Virus record (IMG/VR): IMGVR_UViG_3300017986_000030
Location: 1 to 50,131 of that record
Reading direction: 5' to 3' (one strand)
From: a virus
Length of the DNA stretch: 50,131 nucleotides
The number at the start of each line of letters is the position of its first letter. Position 1 is the first letter of the stretch. The notes beneath the pieces were generated by a model, which worked only from the letters and a program-made list of their open reading frames with translations, did no database searches and was not told where the DNA came from. Shown here one piece after another: positions 23,410-36,300 of this stretch. Position numbers and translations under genes: made by a program.

Positions 23410-26400
23410 ATGCCTATTAACACAAACCTCAATCAAGCTCCATACTTTGATGATTTCGATCAAGAAAATCAATATTATCGCGTTCTATTTAAACCAGGAT
23501 TCGCTGTTCAAGCTCGTGAGCTGACACAACTTCAAACTCAGCTTCAAAACCAAGTAGAACAATTTGGTGATAATATCTTTAAAGAAGGAAGTATTGTAAA
23601 AGGTTGCAACTTTACAGAACTTGATGACCTTCAGTTTGTTAAAATGATTACAATTCCTGGGTTCAACCCAACGAATTATGTCAGCACGAGAGTCACAGAA
23701 AATATTGGTGGACAAGATGTAGAGTTAGACTACGTATACGAGGTTGTAGGTGGAACAACTGGCCTTAAAGCTAATATTATTCAAGCTTCTCTTGGTTATG
23801 AATCAAGACCACCAGATTTAAATACATTTTATATCAATTATACAAACACGTCAAGTATTTACAAACAATTTCTTAATGGTGAAAGTCTTACTATTAATCT
23901 TTACAAATTTAAAGTTGGTACAACATCACCTGTAGCTGATATTCCAGATGTTGCAAATACAAGAGATAGTATTACAGGTATCGAGGTAGCTGAACCTACA
24001 TCTGGCAACCCACATGTTGGCCAATCCTTCGGTTTACAAGCTGCGCCTGGAGTTGTATTCCAAAAAGGACATTTCCTATTCGCTTCTGACCAAACACTTG
24101 TTGTAGAAAAATATAGTAATTCTCCTAATGGTGTTTCGGTTGGTTATAGAATTACAGAAGAATTAATAAGTGCATTACAAGATTCAAGTTTATATGATAA
24201 TGCAAATGGTTCAAATAATGAAAATGCGCCTGGTGCCGATAGACTGAAACTGGTACCTCAACTTGTTGTCATACCAACAGGAGAAGCTCAGGCCGATTCA
24301 AATTTCTTTACACTTGTCAGATACGAAAATGGTAATGCTGTCACAGTAAGAGATGTTTCTCAATACAATGTTCTGGGTGAAGAACTTGCAAGAAGAACTT
24401 ATGAGGAATCAGGCAATTATGTTTTAAGAGATTTCCCATTACAAACAGATGACCGTATTCCTGAAGGAACCGCAAATAATGAGGTTCATGTTTTAGTTGG
24501 TCAAGGTGTTGCTTACGTAAAAGGTTATAGGGTAGAAAATTCCGGTGATAGAGCATTTAAGATTGACCAAATTTCTTCAACAGAAGTAGTAAATGCACAG
24601 TCTGTTGCTCTTGATTATGGTAATTATTTAGATGTCGTAAGTGTTCAAGGTACGGTAAACATTGACTGGACTTCAGTATCCTTAGAAGATAGTGGTGGTT
24701 CTAATATAGGTTCTGCAATTGCAATTAACCTAACGCCTTCTAGAATTTATCTCACAGGTATTGTATTGACTGGTGCTTCGCCTATATCTGATGTTGATAG
24801 AGTTTCAGATGGTTCTGGATTTATACAAGTTGATAGTTCTAGATTAAAAGAAGTAGGTCGTAAGGCTCTGATTTTTGATACAGGAATGAATAGTTTATTT
24901 GATACAGATGATACACTTATTCCTACTCGTATTCAAGAAGCAGCAACCCATACAGGTAATGTAATTACACTTACAGCAAACCCTGGTGAGGATTTTGCTT
25001 GTACAAATACTGCTGAAGATATTCTAGTTGTTGATAGTACAAATACAAAAATTGGTATCGTAGGAACGCCTACAACGTCGCTAAATAATAGTGTATTGAC
25101 CATTAATTTGGACCCAGCAGACTCTCCTGCGACGAATGTGACTGTGTACTATAATAAAAGATTAATTGGTTCACTAAATGGTGTAGACCCATACAATAAA
25201 ATTTCACATGAAACTTATGTCAAAGTTGCATATAATCCTAGCCAAACAAAATACAATTTAGGTTTCCCTGATGTATATCAAATCGTAAGTGTTGTAGATG
25301 CTTCAGGCAATGACTTTACAAGTAGTTTCAGATTAAACACAAACCAAAAAGATACTTACTACGATTTATCCTATATGGAATCAATCGTCGGCAGACCAGA
25401 ACCTTCTGGTACATTGACAGTTCGACTCAAGGTATTCCAACCTTCTGCTGCAACAGGCGAATATTTCTTTACAATTAATAGTTATCCAAACACAGTTGAT
25501 AGATATGATATCCCAGTTCATGTTTCAGAATCTGGTATAAGATATAATTTAAGAGATTGTATTGACTTTAGACCTTATCGTGATAAAGACCCATTGGCGG
25601 ACTTTGGTGCTACGGCTGGTACTGCTCCAACAATTTCTGGAACGGTAGGTTTTGCACCACCATCATTTAGTGATTATGGAACACCACTTATTCCTGCATT
25701 CGGCAATAATATCACAACTGACATTGAATATTACTTGTCACGAGTAGATACAATCGTTGCAGACTCTTATGGTGAGTTATCACTTATTAAAGGAGAGGAA
25801 GAAAGGTTTGCAGTTCCACCTCGTGTAGGAACTGACCAATTGGCAATCGCGCAAGTTTCAATTCCAGGTTATCCTGCAATATCCAGAAAAACAGCTGATT
25901 CACAGCGTAAAAATGAATACGCGATTAAGGCAAAGGCTACTGGTATTAAAGCATTTACAATGAAGGATATGCACGACCTCGATAAGAAAATTGATAATCT
26001 TGCATATTATATTTCTCTTAACCAATTGGAAGCAGATACACAAAATCTTGTTATTACAGACGAAAATGGTTTATCAAGATTTAAAAATGGATTTATTGTA
26101 GACCCATTTAATGATTTAACACTGGCGGAAATTGAAAATCCAGATTTCAGTGCTGCGATTCCATTTAATCAAAGAATTTTAACACCTTCAGTAAAAACAT
26201 ATCCAATTAATTTAAAATATAAGACAGCTACAGGTTCATCAATTTTCCCATCTACCGGAAACGCAAAAGTCGGAACATTATCTCGTGATTCAAATGTAAA
26301 TATTATTTCACAACCTTATGCTTCTAATATTAGAAACTGTGTAAGTAATTTCTACAAATATGTTGGTGATGGTATTATTTCACCACCTTACGATGCAGCA

Positions 26401-28821
26401 TATGATACAACAACAAATCCAGTTTCTATTGATATTGATTTAACTACTCCATTCCAGGATTTTGTAGATAGTATTCAGCAATTCTTGCCGATGACTGATA
26501 CTACAGCTGTGACCACATTTGACCCAGATCCAGGTAGAGCTGGCAGACGTGGTGCTGGAACAGAATTTACAACAATTACAACAAGAACAAGTGAAATTAA
26601 TGTTGAACCAGGAAGTACTACAACATCATTTGTAGGTGATTTCCTTACTAATTTCCAATTTGAGCCATTCATGGCTGGACGCGACATCGCCGTTTACATG
26701 TCCGGTCTAAGACCAAATACAAGACATTATTTCTTCTTTGATGGTGTTAATGTTGATTCACATGTTATTCCTGGAACACCAGCTGACCGTGCCGATGAGG
26801 TTGGCAGATTTGGTAATAAAGGGGATGCTGTTTCAACAGACGCGAATGGTGTATTAAGAGCTGTATTTGCATTACCTGAAGAAACATTCTATGTTGGTGA
26901 TAGAGTATTACAAATTGCTGACGTTTCTACAATTGCTGATATTGACTCTGCTGCAACATCAAGAGGCTTTGTCACATATCGTGCATATAACTTTAGTGTA
27001 GAGAAAACATCACTCACAACTTCTACCAGAGCACCTGATTTTGATGTCAATACAACAACGACAACAAGAAATGTTGCCAGAAGGAGACGAGGACGTGACC
27101 CACTTGCTCAAACATTCTTTGTTAAGAAAGGTATGGGACAAGGTTCAAATTCTGTTTATCTATCAGAGGTTGATGTATTCTTTAAACGTAAGCCATCTGG
27201 CAGTGAAGGTTTAAATGGTATTTCACTTCAGGTAAGAGAAGTTGTAAATGGATATCCGGATATTAATATTGTTCCATTCTCTGTTGTACATAAATTACCT
27301 AGTGCAATTAATGTATCAGATGATGCTTCTGCTGCAACAACATTTGCATTTGAAGCTCCAATCAGACTTGATGTAGAAAAAGAATATGCAATTGTATTAC
27401 AACCAGATGCTTCTGACCCGAATTACTTAGTGTTTACATCTAAGGTTGGTGGTACTGACTTAACACCTGGTGATACTCAAGGTTCAGCTATTGTTCAAGA
27501 CTGGGGAGATGGTGTTCTCTTCACATCAACGAATAATAGTGCTTGGAAATCTTACCAAGATGAAGATCTTAAGTTTACACTAAAACGCCATAACTTCAAT
27601 TCATCGTCTGGTACAATTACACTTACAAATGATGACCACGAATTCTTATCAATTAATGATTTCAATGGAAGATTCAGATTAGGTGAAACGGTTTATCAGA
27701 TTAAAGATCTTCAGGGTGCTACTGCAAATACAATTAGTATTACTCAAGGTTCTGCTGTTGTCACTGGTGCTGACCTTGACGATACATACAGTGCTGGTGA
27801 TTTTGTAAAAATTGATAATTTAAGTGGCGATTACGACTTATTTGAAGTTCAATCAGTAGATAGTGCAATTCAGATTACACTTACAAGACCTTGGGGCTTT
27901 GCAGATATTACAACTGGTGGTTCTATGCTTCCTGTTGTAAAAGGTACATTATCATATTACGATAAAAATAATCCTTACACAATTCATCTTGAGGATAGTA
28001 ATGCTACAGCAATACGACCATTTGCTGCCAATACTGATATTGTAGGACTTGATAGTGAAATTACTGCAAATACTGTAAGTATTGATAACATTAATTTAAG
28101 TTATGTTCAGCCAATGATTATGAGAGCTGCAGACTCCGTTTCAAAATTAAATTTAAGTGGTACATTTGTTCCACCTGATGCTGTAAATACAACTTACGCA
28201 CAACCAATGAAATTTAATGATAATAACCACTTCAGTAAAGATGGTGTTATAATTTACAGTAAATCAAACGACCCTGCACGTTCAAAGGTATTTGATATTA
28301 ATGTAGGATTGGAAAATGCTGGCAATGTCACATCGACTCCATTCTTAGATATCGAAGCATCTAAACTACTTGCATACGAATATAATATTACAAATGACTC
28401 TGCAACCACTTCAAAATATATCAGTAAGAAAATTGAACTTGCTGCTGATTTGGATGCCGAGGATATTGAAGTAATTGTATCTGGATACAGACCTCAAAAT
28501 ACAGACATTAAAGTTTATATTAAGGCGAAACATGCCTATGATAATGCTGAATTTAATGTTCTTGATTGGACTGAATTAGAATTATTTGAAGGTGTTGGTG
28601 TATTCTCAACCACAACAAATATTAGAGATTATAGGGAATTTAAATATAGAATTCCTGCTGCGAATAAGGTTGGTGGACTTGCAACTGGTGCTTTTACATA
28701 TACAAATACAAATGGTGTATTTGATGGTTTCAGAACATTCGCAATTAAAATAGAATTATTATCTAATAATGTGCATAATGCTCCTACGCTTTTAGATTAT
28801 AGAGCAATTGCCTTAACATAA
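23410..28821 (+). CDS. Large DUF4815-type baseplate or tail-fibre protein, 1803 aa
   Basis: The N-terminus is the DUF4815 signature: INTNLNQAPYFDDFDQENQY, YYRVLFKPGFAVQARELTQL, QTQLQNQVEQFGDNIFKEGS. Such proteins are among the largest structural proteins of T4-like marine phages and sit next to gp8, where T4 has gp10 and other wedge-periphery genes. Much of the body is beta-rich with few helices. Residues around 1220-1330 (SNSVYLSEVDVFFKRKPSG, ISLQVREVVNGYPDIN) form a recurrent phage-fibre beta domain. It lies in one transcript with gp8 (15-base gap, RBS TAAGGAAAA). The precise role, probably linking fibres to the wedge, is inferred. Confidence 0.8.
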   Translation: MPINTNLNQAPYFDDFDQENQYYRVLFKPGFAVQARELTQLQTQLQNQVEQFGDNIFKEGSIVKGCNFTELDDLQFVKMITIPGFNPTNYVSTRVTENIGGQDVELDYVYEVVGGTTGLKANIIQASLGYESRPPDLNTFYINYTNTSSIYKQFLNGESLTINLYKFKVGTTSPVADIPDVANTRDSITGIEVAEPTSGNPHVGQSFGLQAAPGVVFQKGHFLFASDQTLVVEKYSNSPNGVSVGYRITEELISALQDSSLYDNANGSNNENAPGADRLKLVPQLVVIPTGEAQADSNFFTLVRYENGNAVTVRDVSQYNVLGEELARRTYEESGNYVLRDFPLQTDDRIPEGTANNEVHVLVGQGVAYVKGYRVENSGDRAFKIDQISSTEVVNAQSVALDYGNYLDVVSVQGTVNIDWTSVSLEDSGGSNIGSAIAINLTPSRIYLTGIVLTGASPISDVDRVSDGSGFIQVDSSRLKEVGRKALIFDTGMNSLFDTDDTLIPTRIQEAATHTGNVITLTANPGEDFACTNTAEDILVVDSTNTKIGIVGTPTTSLNNSVLTINLDPADSPATNVTVYYNKRLIGSLNGVDPYNKISHETYVKVAYNPSQTKYNLGFPDVYQIVSVVDASGNDFTSSFRLNTNQKDTYYDLSYMESIVGRPEPSGTLTVRLKVFQPSAATGEYFFTINSYPNTVDRYDIPVHVSESGIRYNLRDCIDFRPYRDKDPLADFGATAGTAPTISGTVGFAPPSFSDYGTPLIPAFGNNITTDIEYYLSRVDTIVADSYGELSLIKGEEERFAVPPRVGTDQLAIAQVSIPGYPAISRKTADSQRKNEYAIKAKATGIKAFTMKDMHDLDKKIDNLAYYISLNQLEADTQNLVITDENGLSRFKNGFIVDPFNDLTLAEIENPDFSAAIPFNQRILTPSVKTYPINLKYKTATGSSIFPSTGNAKVGTLSRDSNVNIISQPYASNIRNCVSNFYKYVGDGIISPPYDAAYDTTTNPVSIDIDLTTPFQDFVDSIQQFLPMTDTTAVTTFDPDPGRAGRRGAGTEFTTITTRTSEINVEPGSTTTSFVGDFLTNFQFEPFMAGRDIAVYMSGLRPNTRHYFFFDGVNVDSHVIPGTPADRADEVGRFGNKGDAVSTDANGVLRAVFALPEETFYVGDRVLQIADVSTIADIDSAATSRGFVTYRAYNFSVEKTSLTTSTRAPDFDVNTTTTTRNVARRRRGRDPLAQTFFVKKGMGQGSNSVYLSEVDVFFKRKPSGSEGLNGISLQVREVVNGYPDINIVPFSVVHKLPSAINVSDDASAATTFAFEAPIRLDVEKEYAIVLQPDASDPNYLVFTSKVGGTDLTPGDTQGSAIVQDWGDGVLFTSTNNSAWKSYQDEDLKFTLKRHNFNSSSGTITLTNDDHEFLSINDFNGRFRLGETVYQIKDLQGATANTISITQGSAVVTGADLDDTYSAGDFVKIDNLSGDYDLFEVQSVDSAIQITLTRPWGFADITTGGSMLPVVKGTLSYYDKNNPYTIHLEDSNATAIRPFAANTDIVGLDSEITANTVSIDNINLSYVQPMIMRAADSVSKLNLSGTFVPPDAVNTTYAQPMKFNDNNHFSKDGVIIYSKSNDPARSKVFDINVGLENAGNVTSTPFLDIEASKLLAYEYNITNDSATTSKYISKKIELAADLDAEDIEVIVSGYRPQNTDIKVYIKAKHAYDNAEFNVLDWTELELFEGVGVFSTTTNIRDYREFKYRIPAANKVGGLATGAFTYTNTNGVFDGFRTFAIKIELLSNNVHNAPTLLDYRAIALT

Positions 28822-28832
28822 GAGATTTATGA

Positions 28833-29015
28833 ATGAATTTCGAGAGAGACAAGAAAAGTAAAGCAGTACTGAACACGGATAAGGCTGCTTTAAATAAATA
28901 TAAGATTGAAAGGTCTTATTATCGTAAAGTCGATGTTATACAACAAGACATTCTTGAAATCAAAAGAAGCTTAATAACTATCTGGGAAAAGATAGAAGAA
29001 TTGGAAAACAAATAA
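28833..29015 (+). CDS. Small coiled-coil protein between fibre genes, 60 aa
   Basis: The sequence MNFERDKKSKAVLNTDKAAL, NKYKIERSYYRKVDVIQQDI then LEIKRSLITIWEKIEEL is highly charged and strongly helical, with a heptad-like C-terminal half. Similar tiny proteins of this opening occur beside fibre genes in marine T4-like phages. The gene is real by position: 11 bases after the DUF4815 gene, and its TAA directly touches the next ATG. It may be a fibre assembly factor or a small structural trimer; function unknown. A nearby ATG at 28829 is out of frame and encodes only ten residues. Confidence 0.75.
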   Translation: MNFERDKKSKAVLNTDKAALNKYKIERSYYRKVDVIQQDILEIKRSLITIWEKIEELENK

Positions 29016-30296
29016 ATGGCTAAACCTTCATTAGGAAATTTAAACACTACGCAGACATTTCAAAATTGGTTTGATAAGACTAATGAGATTGTAAGTCTAC
29101 TTAAGAGTGATGTAGTCACAGCGTCAACCGCTGGTGCTGGTGATACAACCGACGGAAGTGCAGCCATTACTGGAACATTTACTGCAGCAACAGTGATTGG
29201 AAGTACATTAGTAAAAGCTGATGATATTGCTCCAAATACGGAAACGGTTGTAAATTTCCAAAGTCCAATCACAGTCACAAGTAATGCCAAGGCGGCGGCA
29301 ACATTTAATTTTGGTTCTGGCGGACAAGTTAATTTTACTGATGGTTCATTAACATGGGCTGCTGGTATTGAGTCAAGTAATCCAGGTAATTTTGTAATTG
29401 ATACTGGAACTTCTCCAACAAAATTTGAGTTATCTCCAGCTGGTACATTAACAGTTCCAGATGCTGTTGTCACCGGAAACTTGACGGTAGGTACAATTAC
29501 GATTGGCGGTGGAGGTAGTGGTTTAACTACTGATGATGTTTCAGAAGGTTCGACTAATCTTTACTTTACACAAGCAAGGGCAAGAGGTTCCTTCTCAGGT
29601 GGAGATGGTATTAATATCAGTTCAACTGGTGTAATTTCTTTTGATGGCGAAGGCGAATTAAGTACATATACTGGTAATCAATTCATTGCTACACCTTCAG
29701 TAGGTACCGGAATTAAGGCATATATGTCTGGTTTCCAACAAAGTGGTGTGCCGATTGGTTATTTACAAGTAGATTATGGTGGAAGTACATATACTCCACT
29801 ATCATGGAACAATGCAGGTATTACTGTTTCTGGAACAATTACAACATCTGGTGGTTCAGGTATAGCTTCAGATGGTGATGTTGATATTGATGGCGATCTT
29901 ACAATTAAAGATGGCTCTACTCCAAAAATTGGATTGTATCAATCATCAGGCGATATTATTGCTGTTGGAGATATTACAACAAATGGTTCCGTATCAGATG
30001 AAAGATTAAAAGAAAATGTTGTAAGAATTAACAACGCGATAGATAAAGTTTCACAAATAAATGGCTATACATTTAATTATAAAGACAGACCAGATGAGAC
30101 TCTTCCAGGTGTTCTTGCTCAGGAAATTGAGAAAGTATTACCTGAGGTAGTTTATGAATTTGAACAAGAACATGAAGAAAATTCCGAGCATTACAAGGCT
30201 GTTCGTTATGCACATATCGTTCCATTACTTATTGAAGCGATAAAAGATTTGAAAGGAAAGGTAGATGATTTACAGGACCAGATAAATAAGAGTTAA
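29016..30296 (+). CDS. Tail fibre with C-terminal S74 intramolecular chaperone, 426 aa
   Basis: The N-terminal 90 residues (LNTTQTFQNWFDKTNEIVSL) form a fibre attachment module. The middle is beta-rich, Gly/Ser/Thr-rich, including GLTTDDVSEGSTNLYFTQAR, a motif common in marine fibre proteins. The last 100 residues are a Peptidase_S74 domain: SDERLKENVVRINNAIDKVS, GVLAQEIEKVLPEV and YAHIVPLLIEAIKDL, ending in a coiled coil. In this family the chaperone trimerises, folds the fibre and cuts itself off before the Ser of SDxRLK; here the Ser-Lys pair is Ser327 and Lys332, so cleavage after residue 326 would release the mature fibre. Confidence 0.85.
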   Translation: MAKPSLGNLNTTQTFQNWFDKTNEIVSLLKSDVVTASTAGAGDTTDGSAAITGTFTAATVIGSTLVKADDIAPNTETVVNFQSPITVTSNAKAAATFNFGSGGQVNFTDGSLTWAAGIESSNPGNFVIDTGTSPTKFELSPAGTLTVPDAVVTGNLTVGTITIGGGGSGLTTDDVSEGSTNLYFTQARARGSFSGGDGINISSTGVISFDGEGELSTYTGNQFIATPSVGTGIKAYMSGFQQSGVPIGYLQVDYGGSTYTPLSWNNAGITVSGTITTSGGSGIASDGDVDIDGDLTIKDGSTPKIGLYQSSGDIIAVGDITTNGSVSDERLKENVVRINNAIDKVSQINGYTFNYKDRPDETLPGVLAQEIEKVLPEVVYEFEQEHEENSEHYKAVRYAHIVPLLIEAIKDLKGKVDDLQDQINKS

Positions 30297-30334
30297 GGTG
30301 TAATTGGTCGCATAAGGAATAAAGGATAAGCTAA

Positions 30335-33300
30335 ATGGCAAAAATTTCAGAACTAGGTTCAATTACAGGTGCTAATACCAGGTCGGAAGACCTATTCGTT
30401 ATTGTCAACCTTGTTCAAGGTGATGACGGTACCAAGAACATTACTAGAAAAGAACTCGTACAAGCTATTCAGTATGAGGTCTTTAACCGTATTACTATTA
30501 CCGGAGGTACAATCTCTGGCGTGGTCATGCGCGATTCACGTCTTGATAATGTAGTCATAGATAACTCAGATATTGAAGATACCTCATTCATTCGTGGTAA
30601 TATTGACAATACAACAATCACAAATTCTACTGCAAACAATATTACAATTACATCTTCATCGTTCTCTCAAGGCACATTAGATGATGTTGATGGTACTGAT
30701 GTTCGTTTAGTTGACTCAACAATTGATGACAGTGCGATTGCAAATTCATCGTTTATTGAAGGTACAATATCCAATACAGCAATTTCAACATCTACATTTA
30801 CTGATGGTGATGTTCTTGATTCAAGAGTAGCAAATACAGCAATCACAACTTCTACATTTGCAGACGGTGATGTTTCAAATACAACAATCACAACTTCTAC
30901 AATTACAGATTCCATTGCAAATAATGTTGTCATAACACAATCAGAATTTAACGATGGCACTGCAAATAATTCTACAATTACACAATCAGTATTTGATAAT
31001 GGTCAGTTAACAAATTCTACTGGTGAAAATTTAGATATTGCCAATTCTGATATTGATGATTCCAGAATTACAAATTCTACTGCAAATAATGTAGCAATAA
31101 CCTCTTCTACTTTCACAAGTGGAGATATTTTTGACAGTAATGCAAATAATGTAATCATTACAAATTCCGAATTCAATGACGGAACTGGTAATAATGTAGT
31201 ACTTACAAATTCAACCATTGATGATTCTACATTTACAGATGGTACAATATCCAATACCTCATTTACAGGTACAATGGATAATGTTGTAGCTACTGATATG
31301 ACAATCAGAAGTTCATCTGCTGATGGATTATCTTCTAACAATTCAAGTTTCGAGAATGGTACTGTTTCAGGTTCTGTTTTTGATGGTGGTACAATAACAA
31401 ATTCTAATCTTGTTGACTTTGACATGGAGCTCAATAATGAGTTCGAACCACCTATTGATGATGAAAGTTATTTTGCAATCCGAAATGAGAAAACAGGTGA
31501 AACAGAACAAATTAGTTTTGGTGCTTTATATGACGAAGTTTCTAAGAAAACTGCACAAGCACTTAAGGTTCACGTAGATGCGGGATCTGGTGATGATTCA
31601 AATCCTGGTACACAATTACAACCTGTTCAAACATTGGAAAGAGCTTTTGAACTTTGTTTAGAAAAGGCTGGTGGTGACCTTAACAGAAACGCAGTGAATA
31701 ATTCTGTACACATTTCTGCGGGTCCAGGAACATATTACACAAAAGGTAATCTTGCACTTCCAGATGATTGTTCAATGACTTCAACAGCTGGACAATATGC
31801 TACTGTAATTGAAGCATTACCTGGATATGAAAATAATAACGCTATTCTTGTTGGTTCGGGTTGTTATGTTCAAGGTTTCTCATATCAGAATTGGAAAATT
31901 GATAACTTTGATTTCCCAGAAGGTGGATTTGCTATCGCATACAGACCAGGTGCAAAACTCCTGCGTTCTCCATACCTAAGAGATAGTACTCAGTTATCAA
32001 ACTTCTTAAGACAAGATGTTGAACCACCTTTAAATCCTTTTAACTCAAAAGGTACACTTGCTGACCTAGGTCAACAATTCTATCTTGAGCCAGGACACAG
32101 TGGAACATTTGCCGAAGATGATGAAATTAAATTCAGTTCTGGTGCTGTAGGTTATGTCAGTTATGTAGATGAACTTGCTACCGCTGATGAAATTTATGTC
32201 AGAAACCTTAAAAATGGACAAGGCTTTGCTGTCGGTGACACTATTACTTCAGAATCTGGTGGTACTGGTGTAATCCAATCAATTGGTATTGACGACTTCC
32301 CTAACAGAGAGGTTGGCCGTGGTGGTGGTTGTGTACTTGCTGATAGGCGTGTACTTGACCCTGATTCACTTTATACCTATGTACTTTGTTTTGGTTTCAC
32401 ACCTAGAACACAAAATGGTATAGGTTATGTAGCCAGAGATGGTGCTGGTGTTAATGGTATTGGTTCTCTATCCATCTTCGTTCGTATTGCATTCTATGCA
32501 TTGAATGGTGGTCAGATGACACTGAACAACTCAGGTACTCAGTTCGGTGATATCTCAATGAGAGCAAAAGGTTCGACCAATGTATTCCAACCAAGAAATA
32601 CAACGGCAACAATTATTGGTAATACTGCTTTCGCTGATACTATCGATGCTCAGGCTGATACAATTATTGATGATATGGTTGACTACCTCTCTGCAAACAC
32701 AGCTCAAGGTGGCTTAGACTATACATTCTACGATGCGGATAAATGTGAAAGAGACAGTGGTATCATTTTAGATGGTGTCGGTTATGACATTGCTCTAGAT
32801 ACAAACTACTGGTCACGACTTGCTGGTATTACATATCGTTCACCAATCAGTTCAAAAGTTATCGGTGAACAGCTTGATGCAACTCTTGGTGCAAACCAAT
32901 ATTTACAATCTCGTGTTGAGAATATATTCTCTGGTGCAAGTTCAGATATTAATGAACGTGCAAATACTTCGTTCCAGGAACTTTACAATGTTGTAGAGTA
33001 TGGCGAAGAGAATATGAATCCAATTATTTGGAGAGATACTTCGGTTCCTTATGTTGCTGCTAGAGAATTAATCCAAGATAATAGAGCATTTATTACAGAT
33101 GAATTAATTGACTGGATTGAAAATAATGATGAGTTCTATGCTTACGATAGTGTTGCTTGTCGTAGAGATATCCAGGATTATATTTTACCGGCTGTTCAAA
33201 ATGACATGTTATATGATACAAACTATAACTCTGTCACAGCTGGTCGTGCTTATTACATGGCGACTGCTAAAAAGGTTATTCAACAACAGAATAATGAGAC

Positions 33301-36300
33301 TGTCGCGGCATATAAGAGATTAAAAGACCAAACAAACGAATTAATAGATGGCGATTCATATCTTGCTTCACAAAGGCTTGATGACGGATATGATGAAATT
33401 ATCAAAATTTTAGAAAATTCAGATACTCAATTTACACCAACAAACGCTACATATGATGCTGAAACAGGTAAATCAGTTATTACACTTGGTTCTGGACACG
33501 GTATCACAAAAGGTAGTAAAATTCTTCTTAAAACTGGTGGCTTAATATTCACTTGTGATAGAGATAACAATACTTCTAGAACAGGATATCCTAGAGCTTC
33601 TGACCCAGCTGCAGGAACTCCTATTGAAGTTATTGGTGCAAATGCTACAAGTATTACAGTTTATGTTGGTGCTTCTGCTATCGTAGATGACCATACATTT
33701 GTTGAAGCATTACCTAATTCAGTTTCAAAACTTGGTTCAGAAATTATATGGAGTGATTCTACAAGTATTGATGCAGATAAGAGAAATGCTAGAAAACAAT
33801 TACAGGCAAATAAAGAGTTCATTCAAGAACATATGCTTGGTTATATTGACTACAACTACTTCAGATATGATTCTGACAAGTGTCGTAGAGATGTCACACA
33901 GTACATTTTACCGGCAGTAGAAAGAGACATTTTAACTGGTACAAACTATAATGCAATCCAAACAGGTCTTGCATATAGAAGTGGAACAACTCTTGCTGAT
34001 AATGTAATTAATGAACAATTAGTAGAGACAACTGGAGCGATTGAGGAACTTAGAGATTTAGTTGCGAATACAGAAATTGGAAGTACATTTACTCCAACTG
34101 ATGCTTCATACGACCCAACAACTGGTCAATTTACAGCTGTCATCGGCGAACATAGTTTAGAACCTGGTGATTATGTAAGTTTCCTAGAAGGTGCTGTCAC
34201 ATTTAGTTGTGATACAGGTTCTGGTCCTACAAATGATTCTGTACCAGTTGCAGGACATCCTTTCTATAACCACCCATGTCAAATTGAGTCTGTCACAAGA
34301 AATTCAATTACAATGAATGTGGGGACTGGTGGTTCTAATGAACACACATTTGTAAGTGCTCTTACTGATGGTATTAGAGAGGTTATTGGTTTATCTGATA
34401 ATGCTTCTGAATTCAGATCTAACGAGTCATTTAATGAAATCTTAAATATCATGAATGACCGAAATAAAACATATTCAACATCAAATGCTACTTATGACCC
34501 AGCATCTGGATTGACAGTATTAACAATTGGTAATCACGATTTCCAAGTTGGAGACCAGATTTTAATTGCGCCTGATAGTTTAACATTTACTTGTGCTCTT
34601 GATGGCAATGCTACACAGCACACATACCCAACAACAACAATTTCAACATTTACACCTACTGGGGCTACTTATGACCCTGCAACAGGTGTATTTACAGCTA
34701 CAATCGGCGCACATAAATTACAAATTGGTGACTTGGTAGAAATTGCACCTGAAAGTATTACATTTACTTGCGACCTTGATGGTAATGTCACACAACATGC
34801 TTACCCAGAACCACACCACCCATTCTATAAAAAGAAAATTGCATTGACTGGTGTCACATCAACAACTATAACAATGAATGTTGGTGCAGCAATTAATGGT
34901 GGCGGAACTCATACATTTGTAAGTGCTCTTGCAAATAGTATCGAAGGGGAAAGAAGACATCCTGCCTATAAGGCTCCTGTCACAATTTCTGCTACAGCAG
35001 CAAGTACAATTACAGTAAATGTTGGTCCTTCTAGTGATACATCTACTCACACATTTGTAAGTGCTACTGCTGATAATATTAAACCTGCAGAATATACATC
35101 TACATATACACCTACTGATGCTACTTATGACCCCGCAACTGGAGTATTTGTTGCAACAATTGGCGAAGGCCATAACCTTGTGGCTGGTGATTATGTAATG
35201 CTGAAACCTGAAAGTGTAGTATTTACTTGTGTTCTTGATGGTAATGCAACTGAACATGCTGTTCCAGAAAGACATCACCCATTCTATAGAACACCAGTTA
35301 AATTAGATTCGGTCACCAATAATACAATTACAATGAATGTTGGTGCTGGACCTGGTGGTGCTCACACATTTATAAGAGCTGAGACTGGTGCTATTGATTC
35401 TGATGCTATTGTATTTACTGACCCAGCATCATATGTAAGTCATTATACACCGACAACTGCTACTTATGACCCTGCGTCAGGTATTTCAGTAGTCACAATT
35501 CCAGGACATGATTTAACAACTAATGATTATATTGAGTTTGCTCCATATTCATTCACATATACTTGTGCTCAAGATGGAAATGCAACTGAACACTCATATC
35601 CAAGAAAAGGTGATTCAAATTATAGAACACCTATGTTAATTACAAATGTAGCTGGTGATGATATTACAGTTCAACTTGCTACAAGTTCCGGTGGAGCTCA
35701 TACATTTGTATCGGTTGAAAAACATGCTGTGTCTAAAGTGACATATAATTCACAAGGACAATACGCAAGAGAACAATTACAAGACAATAGAGAATTCTTA
35801 CAAGAAGAAGTTGCTTCATATTTACAAAGTCAATATTTTGTATATGATGGCGATAAGTGTTCAAGAGATACAGGATATATTCTTGATGCTGTAAGACGTG
35901 ATGTTGCTACTGGTTCTAATTATCCTTCTGTCTTTATGGGACTAGGATATCAGATTGGTACAAAAGGTTCAAACGAAGTTGTCACCGACCAATTAACACA
36001 AACAGTTGGTGCTATTAATTACCTTAAGGGTGAGATTGGTTCCGAACTTACTGGTACCGCTCTATCCAGAGCCAATGCTGGTTTCGATGAAATTATCGAC
36101 ATTATGAATAATGGTTCAGGTAATGCAAATGCTTTACAATTCGGAACAACAGCTGCGCCTAGTGCCAACCATACAGTTGCTAGAACTGCATTACAATTAA
36201 ATAGAGACTTTATTATTGCTGAAGTCACTGCATATATTGCTCAAGAATTCCCAACATTAACTTATGATATTGCAAAATGTGAGAGAGATACAGGTTATCT

